The notes under the pieces were generated by a model. It made no database searches. It was not told the DNA's origin and worked only from the letters and a program-made list of their open reading frames with translations. A stretch of 35,267 nt of DNA, taken from contig CAMEDD010000029.1 in assembly GCA_945913285.1 (NCBI GenBank), forward strand, positions 1-35,267, read 5' to 3'. The stretch's first letter is position 1; every line of letters starts with the position of its first letter. A program made the position numbers and the translations under genes. Below are positions 23,908 to 30,362 of the stretch, one piece after another. The stretch is from Candidatus Sulfopaludibacter sp. SbA3 (GTDB lineage: Bacteria; Pseudomonadota; Alphaproteobacteria; Caulobacterales; Hyphomonadaceae).

Positions 23908-25215
23908 ATGGACCCTATCATGACGTTTGGAACGCTGGCGCTCGATGCCCTGCACCTGGTTTTTCTGGTGCTGGCGCTGGGCCTCGGCTTTGCCTGGTGG
24001 CAGCTGAAGCAGACCTCGCACGCGGCAGCAGCGATGAGCGCTGAAAAGTTGGAGGCAGCACTGACAACTTTGGCGCATCGGGAACAATGCATTGCCACGG
24101 TTGAGGCTGCAGCTGCTTCGGTCAGTACGGAACTAAGCGAGACGAAAACGGCGCTCGCGGTCGCTCTCTCGCGCAGCGAAGAAGACAAGGCTCACTTTGC
24201 CGACGTTGCTCAGAAAGCGGTCAGAGAGGCTCATGGTCAATTCTTGGAACGCGCCGATGAACGTTTCGGCAAGTTGGTAGAGCCGATAGGCAAATCATTC
24301 GAGAAGTTCGAGGCCAAGGTGGAGGAGTTGGGCAAAGACAGATCCGCACTCCAGCAGCAACTCAAGACCACCGAAACTTGGCTGAAGGACAATAGAGAGG
24401 CCACCAGCAAGCTTGTGACAGCACTTTCTGCTCCGAAGGGCGGCGGTCAGTGGGGCGAGGAATCCCTAAAGCGTTGTCTCGACTATGCTGGACTGAAGGA
24501 AGGCGTTGACTATCAAGTACAGGTCTCGATGGAGGGTGATCGGCCAGATGCGCTGATTTATCTCCCGGGCGGCCGAACAATTGTCATAGACGCAAAGGTT
24601 TCAGCAGCTGAGTTCTTGCTGGCGTCGCATGAGCCCGATGAGACGCTGCGAGCCCAGCATCTAAAATCGCACGCCGCACACGTGCGTCAGAATATGAAGC
24701 GTCTTGCCGACAAAGCTTATCAAAAGCGCATCAAGGAAACAGCGGATTTCGTCGTCATGTACATCCCCGGCGAGAACATGTTCTCCTCCGCATTGGCTAA
24801 TGATCCGGCGCTGTTTGAAGATGCGTTTCGCAGTGGAGTTGTCATTTCTTCGCCCAGTAATTTGGTTGCCCTCGCCAAAACGATAGCTCTGGGTTGGCAA
24901 CAAGAAGCCATCGCCAGGAATGCTCAGGAAGTGGCTGACCTCGGCAAGGAGTTGTACGCGGCCCTAACCGTTTTCGGTCAGAAGGTGCAGACCTTGGGAA
25001 CAAACCTTGAGAAGTCTGTGAAGTCATACAATGACTTCGTCGGTTCGCTCGAAGGCAATGTGATGCCAAAAGGCCGCAAATTCAAAGAGTTGGGGGCTAT
25101 CAAGGACAACACAGATATCAAAGGGCTTGTGGAGATTGAAACCTCTGCCCGGATGCTGAGAGTCGGCCGGGACATCCGGCTGGATGTGCTGGACGCTGAG
25201 GAGATCAGCGAGTAA
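23908..25215 (+). CDS. rmuC: DNA recombination protein RmuC
   Basis: The 435-residue protein has an N-terminal membrane helix (about 10-30), a long coiled coil (about 38-170) and the RmuC domain (about 150-420). The nuclease-like core shows P213-D214 and, after 13 residues, D228-A-K230 (PDALIYLPGGRTIVIDAKVS), followed by MYIPGENMFSSAL and SPSNLVALAKTIALGW. RmuC limits inversions between short repeats in E. coli. It commonly lies next to def and fmt in alphaproteobacteria, as here. From about 24030 to 25120 its codons are clearly less GC-rich (many TTG, CAA, AGA) than the ends of the gene and its neighbours. The ATG at 23908 lacks a strong Shine-Dalgarno; a second ATG lies at codon 5. Confidence 0.92.
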   Translation: MDPIMTFGTLALDALHLVFLVLALGLGFAWWQLKQTSHAAAAMSAEKLEAALTTLAHREQCIATVEAAAASVSTELSETKTALAVALSRSEEDKAHFADVAQKAVREAHGQFLERADERFGKLVEPIGKSFEKFEAKVEELGKDRSALQQQLKTTETWLKDNREATSKLVTALSAPKGGGQWGEESLKRCLDYAGLKEGVDYQVQVSMEGDRPDALIYLPGGRTIVIDAKVSAAEFLLASHEPDETLRAQHLKSHAAHVRQNMKRLADKAYQKRIKETADFVVMYIPGENMFSSALANDPALFEDAFRSGVVISSPSNLVALAKTIALGWQQEAIARNAQEVADLGKELYAALTVFGQKVQTLGTNLEKSVKSYNDFVGSLEGNVMPKGRKFKELGAIKDNTDIKGLVEIETSARMLRVGRDIRLDVLDAEEISE

Positions 25216-25222
25216 CGCCCCG

Positions 25223-25257
25223 TTGACGCCTGCGTAAGGCGTGCATATTTGACCCAT
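25223..25257 (+). promoter_or_regulatory. Leaderless promoter of def
   Basis: TTGACG (25223-25228), exactly 17 nt, TATTTG (25246-25251) and 6 nt before the ATG at 25258. With a start site 7 nt after the -10 box, the mRNA would begin at the AUG. There is no Shine-Dalgarno in the 42 nt gap after rmuC. This also argues against the in-frame TTG at 25249 as a start, since it lies inside the -10 box. Confidence 0.6.
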
Positions 25258-25788
25258 ATGGCCATCCGCGAAATCCTTACTGTCCCCGATCCGCGCCTGA
25301 AAGAGGTGTCGAAACCCGTTGCGGGGCTCGTCACGGACGAGCATCGCGCGCTGATGGATGACATGCTGGAGACGATGTACGCCGCGCCGGGCATTGGCCT
25401 TGCCGCGATCCAGATCGGCGTGCCGCTGCGCATCATCGTGATGGACCTCTCGAAAGAGGGCGAGGAACGCGCGCCGCGCTGTTTCGTGAACCCGGAAATC
25501 CTCGAGATGGCCGGCGAGAACAAGCCGTACGAAGAAGGCTGCCTGTCGGTGCCGGATATCTTCGACGAGGTGGAGCGCCCCGCCCGCTGCCGGCTGCGCT
25601 ACCTCGACTATAACGGAAACCCAGTCGAGGAATGGGCCGAGGACCTTTACGCGGTCTGTATCCAGCACGAGATGGACCATCTCGAAGGCACGCTGTTCAT
25701 CGATTACCTCTCGCGCCTGAAACGCCAGCGCGCGGTCGACAAGGTGAAGAAAGCAAAACTCCGCGCCATCCGCGAGGACGCGAACTAG
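25258..25788 (+). CDS. def: Peptide deformylase
   Basis: The 176-residue enzyme removes the formyl group from the first methionine of new proteins. All three metal-site motifs are intact: [10 protein letters not shown] (motif 1, about 46-55), EEGCLSVP with ligand C95 (motif 2), and QHEMDHLEG with H137, catalytic E138 and H141 (motif 3). The length matches the bacterial type 1 family. It is followed by fmt, which adds the formyl group to initiator tRNA, so the two opposing steps of the formylation cycle are encoded side by side. Translation probably starts from a leaderless mRNA because a promoter ends 6 nt before the ATG and no ribosome site is present. Confidence 0.97.
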   Translation: MAIREILTVPDPRLKEVSKPVAGLVTDEHRALMDDMLETMYAAPGIGLAAIQIGVPLRIIVMDLSKEGEERAPRCFVNPEILEMAGENKPYEEGCLSVPDIFDEVERPARCRLRYLDYNGNPVEEWAEDLYAVCIQHEMDHLEGTLFIDYLSRLKRQRAVDKVKKAKLRAIREDAN

Positions 25789-25830
25789 GCTTGCTTCCCA
25801 ACCGCGGCGATTGCCGATAGATCGGCGTCC

Positions 25831-26778
25831 ATGACCCAGCCCCTTCGCGTCGCCTTCATGGGAAGCCCCGGCATTGCGCTCGGCGTGCTCGAAGCGCTCA
25901 TCGCGGCGGGCCACGAAATCGCCTGCGTCTATTCCCAGCCGCCGCGCCCTGCAGGCCGGGGCCAGAAGCTGACGCAGACGCCGGTACACGCCTTTGCCGA
26001 AGCCCGCGGCCTGGAAGTGCGCACGCCGAAATCGCTGAAGAAGGCTGAGGAGCAGGCGGCCTTCGCCGCGCTGAACCTCGATGCTGCCGTGGTCGTTGCC
26101 TACGGCCTGATCTTGCCGCAACCGATCCTCGATGCGCCGCGCCTTGGCTGTCTCAATATGCACGCCTCCATCCTGCCGCGCTGGCGGGGCGCGGCGCCGA
26201 TCCAGCGCGCGATCATGGCGGGGGATACCGAAACAGGTGTCGATGCGATGCTCATGGAAGCCGGGCTCGATACCGGCCCGGTCCTTGCGTCCGTCCGTAC
26301 ACCGATCACGCGCGAGGATACTGCCGGAACCTTGCACGACCGGCTCGCGGCGCTGGCGGCGGAACTTGCGCCGCGCGCCCTAGCCGGTCTGGCGGATGGC
26401 AGCCTCAAGCCTGCCACGCAGATCGAGGATGGCGCGACCTATGCCCACAAGATCACAGCGGATGATCAGCGCATCGACTGGTCGAAGCCGGCCGCCGAAG
26501 TCGATTGCCGGATCCGGGGGATCGCGCCCGCGCCCGGCGCCTGGTGCGAGGCCGATTTCGGGCAGGGCCCGGTTCGTCTGAAGCTGATCTTCAGTGAGTT
26601 GACGGACCTCCGAAATCCGGCGCCGCCCGGCACGCTGCTGGATGACCGGCTCGCGGTGGCCTGCGGCGATGGCCGCGCCGTGCGCCTGGTCAAGCTCCAG
26701 AAGCCCGGCGGCAAGCCGCTGGACGCGCGCGAATTCCAGGCCGGCACGCCGCTCAGCGCAGGCAACCTGCTGGCATGA
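25831..26778 (+). CDS. fmt: Methionyl-tRNA formyltransferase
   Basis: The 315-residue cytoplasmic enzyme transfers a formyl group from 10-formyl-tetrahydrofolate to Met-tRNA(fMet). The N-terminal Rossmann-like domain begins [19 protein letters not shown]. The catalytic set is N109, H111 and D147, in [20 protein letters not shown] and EAGLDTGPV, equivalent to N106, H108 and D144 of the E. coli enzyme. The C-terminal tRNA-binding domain (about 205-315) includes [15 protein letters not shown] and [20 protein letters not shown] box lies 7 nt before the ATG, with TTCCCA 17 nt further up, and no Shine-Dalgarno, so a leaderless start is possible. The stop overlaps the start of the next gene (ATGA). 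Confidence 0.97.
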   Translation: MTQPLRVAFMGSPGIALGVLEALIAAGHEIACVYSQPPRPAGRGQKLTQTPVHAFAEARGLEVRTPKSLKKAEEQAAFAALNLDAAVVVAYGLILPQPILDAPRLGCLNMHASILPRWRGAAPIQRAIMAGDTETGVDAMLMEAGLDTGPVLASVRTPITREDTAGTLHDRLAALAAELAPRALAGLADGSLKPATQIEDGATYAHKITADDQRIDWSKPAAEVDCRIRGIAPAPGAWCEADFGQGPVRLKLIFSELTDLRNPAPPGTLLDDRLAVACGDGRAVRLVKLQKPGGKPLDAREFQAGTPLSAGNLLA

Positions 26779-27266
26779 TCCACTTCTGGACCCGTCTTGC
26801 AAAACCCGAAGACCGCGATTCCATCTCTGCGCTTAATGACGCGGCCTTTGGCGGCCTCGACGAATCCCGCATCATCCGGCAACTTCAGGCCGATGGTGAC
26901 AGCCTCCTCTCGCTCGTCGCTGAGAATGACGCTGGCCTCGCCGGGCATATTGAATTCTTCCGTATCCTGATTGACGGTCAGCCGGTTGGCGCCGGGCTCG
27001 GGCCGATGAGTGCAAAGCCCTGCCTTCAAAAATCCGGCATCGGCAGTTACCTGATCCGCACAGGGCTCGAGGAACTGGAAGACCTTGGCGAAACCATCGT
27101 GTTCGTGCTCGGCCACGGCACCTACTACCCGAAGTTTGGCTTCGAGGCGGAGACGGCCGGGCCTTTCAAGGCGCCCTGGTCGGGCCCGCACTTCATGGCG
27201 ATCCGGCTTGCGCCTGGCGCCCCCGCCTCCGGCGCGCTCACCTATCCCAGTTCATTTTCTGGCTGA
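26775..27266 (+). CDS. YhbS-type GNAT N-acetyltransferase
   Basis: The 163-residue protein is a GNAT acetyltransferase of the YhbS-like group. It shows [21 protein letters not shown] at the start, the acetyl-CoA loop [21 protein letters not shown] (about 85-105), and the diagnostic [18 protein letters not shown] (about 111-128), where family members usually have a YYxRFGF motif. The substrate is unknown. The ATG overlaps the fmt stop by 4 nt (ATGA), so expression is coupled to fmt. In many relatives fmt is followed directly by truA; here this gene and the SemiSWEET gene lie between them. Confidence 0.85.
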   Translation: MIHFWTRLAKPEDRDSISALNDAAFGGLDESRIIRQLQADGDSLLSLVAENDAGLAGHIEFFRILIDGQPVGAGLGPMSAKPCLQKSGIGSYLIRTGLEELEDLGETIVFVLGHGTYYPKFGFEAETAGPFKAPWSGPHFMAIRLAPGAPASGALTYPSSFSG

Positions 27267-27278
27267 AAGGCCCTTCGC

Positions 27279-27551
27279 ATGCAGATTTCCCCCGTCGAAC
27301 TCCTGGGTCTTGTGGCCGGGTTTTTTGGAACCTTCGCCGCTGCGCCGCAGGCGCTGAAGATTATCCAGACGCGGCAGGCGCGGGATGTTTCGCTGGTGAC
27401 CTACCTCTTCGCCATGACTGGCGGGATACTTTGGGGCGTTTACGGCTGGGCGGTGGACTCGCTCAGCATCGTGTTCTGGAATGGTGTCTCGCTTCTGATG
27501 TGCGTCTCGATCATCTGGCTAAAGCTGCAACATTCCAAGCCGGAGAGTTGA
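27279..27551 (+). CDS. SemiSWEET family transporter
   Basis: The 90-residue inner-membrane protein has three helices (about 7-25, 39-57 and 64-82), the size of a bacterial SemiSWEET, which dimerises to carry sugars by facilitated diffusion. The family PQ motif is P23-Q24 in AAPQALKIIQTRQARDVSLVTYL, and the second helix has TGGILWGVYGWAVDSLSIVFWN, containing the expected W and N of the sugar path. It follows the GNAT gene by 12 nt and precedes truA by 31 nt, so it is likely in the fmt operon. The substrate is not predictable. Confidence 0.9.
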   Translation: MQISPVELLGLVAGFFGTFAAAPQALKIIQTRQARDVSLVTYLFAMTGGILWGVYGWAVDSLSIVFWNGVSLLMCVSIIWLKLQHSKPES

Positions 27552-27582
27552 CCCGCACGCGCCGGACTGGCAGCGCCAGAGC

Positions 27583-28329
27583 ATGCCCCGTTACAAGCTC
27601 CTGATCGAATATCACGGCGGCCCCTATCAGGGCTGGATGAGGCTGCCGGGCATTCCAACCGTACAGGGCGCGCTTGAAGAGGCGGCCGCGAAAATCGAAG
27701 GCGCGCCGGTCGAAGTCATCGGCGCCGGGCGCACCGATTCCGGCGTGCATGCGACGGGGCAGGTGGCGCATTTGGACCTTACCCTCGGACGGCCGGAGAA
27801 GATCGCCGACGCGCTCAACTTCCACCTGCGCCCACACCCAATCGCAGTGCTGAAGGCCGAACCCGTGGGCGATGATTTCCACGCCCGGTTCAGCGCTGCC
27901 GCGCGCCACTACCGCTACGTGGTGATCAACCGGCGCGCCGATCTCGCTCTGGAGCGGGGCCTTGCCTGGCGCATTCCGTCGAAGCTCGACGCCGCGGCCA
28001 TGCAGGCTGGCGCGCAGCACGTTCTGGGCACGCATGATTTCTCGACCTTTCGCGACACGGGCTGCCAGGCGGCGAGCCCGGTTAAGACGCTCGACCGGCT
28101 GGACGTTGCCCGCCTCGGCGACCGGATCGAGATTACCTGTGCGGCCCGGAGTTTCCTGCATCGGCAGGTACGCTCATTGGTGGGCAGTCTTGTGGAAGTC
28201 GGGCGAGGCTTTCAGCGTCCGGAGTGGATGCACGAGATTCTGTTGGCTGCAGACCGCACGGCCTGCGGCCCGGTGGCGCCGAGCGATGGTTTGTTTCTGG
28301 AGCGCGTGGATTATCCCGGTTCCGCCTGA
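27583..28329 (+). CDS. truA: tRNA pseudouridine synthase A
   Basis: The 248-residue enzyme converts uridines 38-40 of the tRNA anticodon stem to pseudouridine. The catalytic aspartate is D52 in GAGRTDSGVHATGQV. Other TruA motifs are YKLLIEYHGGPYQGWMRLPG at the start, ARFSAAARHYRYVV, FSTFRDTGCQAASPVKTL, and FLHRQVRSLVGSLVEVGRG near residue 190. The length is normal. It is the last gene of the fmt-GNAT-SemiSWEET-truA run. No strong Shine-Dalgarno is visible before the ATG. Confidence 0.97.
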   Translation: MPRYKLLIEYHGGPYQGWMRLPGIPTVQGALEEAAAKIEGAPVEVIGAGRTDSGVHATGQVAHLDLTLGRPEKIADALNFHLRPHPIAVLKAEPVGDDFHARFSAAARHYRYVVINRRADLALERGLAWRIPSKLDAAAMQAGAQHVLGTHDFSTFRDTGCQAASPVKTLDRLDVARLGDRIEITCAARSFLHRQVRSLVGSLVEVGRGFQRPEWMHEILLAADRTACGPVAPSDGLFLERVDYPGSA

Positions 28330-28401
28330 CGCGAAGGCAATCTTTGCCGGCCGTCCAATCAGGCTTAGCCTCCCGGTCAAACGATCAGGGAGGATATCAA
28401 C

Positions 28402-29637
28402 ATGGCCATCGATTTCACGATTCCGGACGACGCCAAGGAAGTGCGCGAGCGCGTGCGCCTCTGGGTGCAGAACGAGTGCTTGCCCGCCGAGAAGGAAATG
28501 GCCGCCGGCAAGGCCTACAAGACCGTGCTCAAGGAACTTCGCAAGAAAGCCCGCGCGCAGGGCCTCTGGCTTCCCTTCATCCCGGTCGAGCATGGAGGCA
28601 TGGGGCTGGGGCCGCTCGCTAACGCGCTGGTGCAGATGGAACTTGGCCATAGCCATCTCGGCGCCCTGTCGATGAATTCTCAGGGTCCGGACGATGCGAC
28701 GATGTTGACCCTGCTCGCCCACGGCACCGATTTCCAGAAGGAGAAGTATCTCAAGCCTCTCTTCAACGGCGACAAGCGCATCTGCTACTCGATGACCGAG
28801 AAAGCCGCCGGCGCAGACGCCACCGGCATGCAGACGACCGCGGTGAAGGACGGCAAGGGCAATTATGTGCTGAATGGTGAGAAGTGGTTCTCAAGCGCCG
28901 CCACGGCTGCTGACATTGCTGTCGTGATGGCGAAGACCAATCCGGAAGCGCCGCGCCACCAGCAGTATTCGACCTTCATCGTCGAGTTGCCGAATCCCGG
29001 CTACAAGATCCTCCGCGACATACCCACAATGGCCGTACACGGAAAGCACTATGCCGAAATGGGCGGCGGGCATGCCGAGGTGAAGATCGAAAACCTGATC
29101 GTTCCGGAAGAAAACCTGCTCGGCGGCGAGGGCATGGGCTTTGCGATGGGCCAGCACCGCCTCGCCTATGGCCGCCTGCGCCACGGTATGCACAATGTGG
29201 CAATGGCCCAGCGCGCGCTTGATCTGGCCACGGAGCATGTCACGAAACGCACGACCTTCGGCAAAGGCCTGGAAGATCGTCAGGGCGTGCAGTTCATGCT
29301 CGCCGATTGCGCCAGCAAGATCTATATCGCGCGGCTTATGCTGATGCACATCGCCTACAAGGCCGAGAATGGCATGGACATCCGGCAGGAGAACGGCATC
29401 GCCAAGGTCTACCTAGCCAACATGGTGCATGACGTGGTTGACACCGCCATCCAGCTGCACGGCGCGCTCGGCTATTCCCTCGATACGCCGCTCGCGGCCT
29501 GGTATACGCACATCCGCTCCCAGCGCCTCGTCGACGGGCCGGACGAAGTGCACAAGTGGATCACCGGCAAGAACGTCATTCGCGCCTTCAAGAAGGATGG
29601 CACCACGGCGGCAGCGGCGGGCGGTGATCTCCTCTAA
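28402..29637 (+). CDS. Acyl-CoA dehydrogenase (ACAD10/11-like)
   Basis: The 411-residue flavoenzyme oxidises acyl-CoA to 2-enoyl-CoA. It shows the helical N-terminal domain, the FAD region CYSMTEKAAGADATGMQTTA, a central beta domain with GEKWFSSAATAADIAVVMAK, and the C-terminal RLAYGRLRHGMHNVAMAQRALDLA and QLHGALGYSLDTPLAAWYTHIRSQRL. Where medium-chain dehydrogenases have the catalytic EGT, this protein has VDGPDEVHK, with D378 in the base position; this fits the ACAD10/11-type branch. A GGGAGG Shine-Dalgarno lies 8 nt before the ATG. The stop TAA overlaps the stop of the convergent small membrane protein as CTAA. The chain-length preference is unknown. Confidence 0.9.
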   Translation: MAIDFTIPDDAKEVRERVRLWVQNECLPAEKEMAAGKAYKTVLKELRKKARAQGLWLPFIPVEHGGMGLGPLANALVQMELGHSHLGALSMNSQGPDDATMLTLLAHGTDFQKEKYLKPLFNGDKRICYSMTEKAAGADATGMQTTAVKDGKGNYVLNGEKWFSSAATAADIAVVMAKTNPEAPRHQQYSTFIVELPNPGYKILRDIPTMAVHGKHYAEMGGGHAEVKIENLIVPEENLLGGEGMGFAMGQHRLAYGRLRHGMHNVAMAQRALDLATEHVTKRTTFGKGLEDRQGVQFMLADCASKIYIARLMLMHIAYKAENGMDIRQENGIAKVYLANMVHDVVDTAIQLHGALGYSLDTPLAAWYTHIRSQRLVDGPDEVHKWITGKNVIRAFKKDGTTAAAAGGDLL

Positions 29638-29834
29638 CGCCGCTTCCGGAACATGCTTCGCAGCAGCGGCATCTGCCACATCACGAAGCCCGTCATGGTC
29701 AGAATCGGGAAGATGACCCAGCGCGTCGCGTCCACGAAGAAGGGGTTCTGCGTCAGCGGCGTGTAGACATAGGCGAACAGGATCATCGCGCCGGTGATAT
29801 GGCTCCAGCGCAGGATTTCCTTGGTATAGCTCAT
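29634..29834 (-). CDS. Small two-helix membrane protein of unknown function
   Basis: The 66-residue product has two hydrophobic helices (about 11-27 and 38-56) and a basic end (RSMFRKRR), giving an N-in/C-in hairpin in the inner membrane. Polar residues sit at the first helix (RWSHITGAMILFAYVYTPLT), and the histidine and tyrosines there recall small heme- or quinone-linked membrane proteins, but no family is recognised. CGGAG lies about 10 nt before the ATG. The gene is tail-to-tail with the acyl-CoA dehydrogenase. It is supported by the ribosome site and its sensible topology. Confidence 0.6.
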   Translation of the reverse strand: MSYTKEILRWSHITGAMILFAYVYTPLTQNPFFVDATRWVIFPILTMTGFVMWQMPLLRSMFRKRR

Positions 29835-29906
29835 GGATGGGCTCCGGGCAGTTTCGCGGCAGAGCGAAGCTGCCCGAACTACCCGGCCAAGGCAACGGGG
29901 CGGCGA

Positions 29907-29941
29907 TGGACACCGGCGTCCGCCCGGCCTAGCCTGGCGCC
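29907..29941 (+). promoter_or_regulatory. Probable leaderless promoter of the EthD gene
   Basis: TGGACA (29907-29912), a 17 nt spacer and TAGCCT (29930-29935) end 6 nt before the ATG at 29942, the same geometry as at def. No Shine-Dalgarno is present, so transcription likely begins at the start codon. Confidence 0.45.
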
Positions 29942-30310
29942 ATGATCAAGCTCACCTTCTGCCTGCGCCGCCTGCCGCATCTAAGCCGCGAAGAGTTCCA
30001 GCACTACTGGCTGGAAAGCCACGCGCCGCTGGTGGCCGCAAGGGCAAAGACGCTGGGCATCGTGAAGTATGAACAGGTGCATGCCGGGTTGGACGCCCTC
30101 AATACCGGCATCCGCGCGTCCCGGAATGCGCCGGAACCCTATGACGGGATTGCCGAAATCTGGTTCGAGAGCGAGGCAGCCATGGCAGCGGCCGGGCAGA
30201 ACCCCGGAACGGCCGAGGCGGCGCGGGATCTTCTGGAGGACGAGCGCAAGTTCATCGACCTGGAAAACTCGCCCCTCTGGCTCAACCGGGTGGACACGAT
30301 TGTCGGCTAG
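29942..30310 (+). CDS. EthD domain protein
   Basis: The 122-residue protein is a ferredoxin-like dimeric alpha-beta barrel of the EthD family, recognised from IKLTFCLRRLPHLSREEFQHYWLESHAPLV at the start and from EIWFESEAAMAAAG later on. The HYW..SHAPL block is the family signature. EthD-fold proteins include accessory factors and small cyclases or monooxygenase-like enzymes, so the role is open. It probably has its own leaderless promoter. glnD follows on the same strand after 52 nt. Confidence 0.85.
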   Translation: MIKLTFCLRRLPHLSREEFQHYWLESHAPLVAARAKTLGIVKYEQVHAGLDALNTGIRASRNAPEPYDGIAEIWFESEAAMAAAGQNPGTAEAARDLLEDERKFIDLENSPLWLNRVDTIVG

Positions 30311-30348
30311 TGCGGCGCCCTGCCCATAGGCGCCGCCTCCAAACCTGC

Positions 30349-30362
30349 TATCTTGGCGCCCG
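30349..30362 (+). promoter_or_regulatory. Possible -10 box for a leaderless glnD mRNA
   Basis: TATCTT (30349-30354) lies 8 nt before the glnD ATG and there is no Shine-Dalgarno. No good -35 box is found at 16-18 nt spacing, so this is weaker than the def, CBU_0592-like and EthD cases. Confidence 0.25.
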
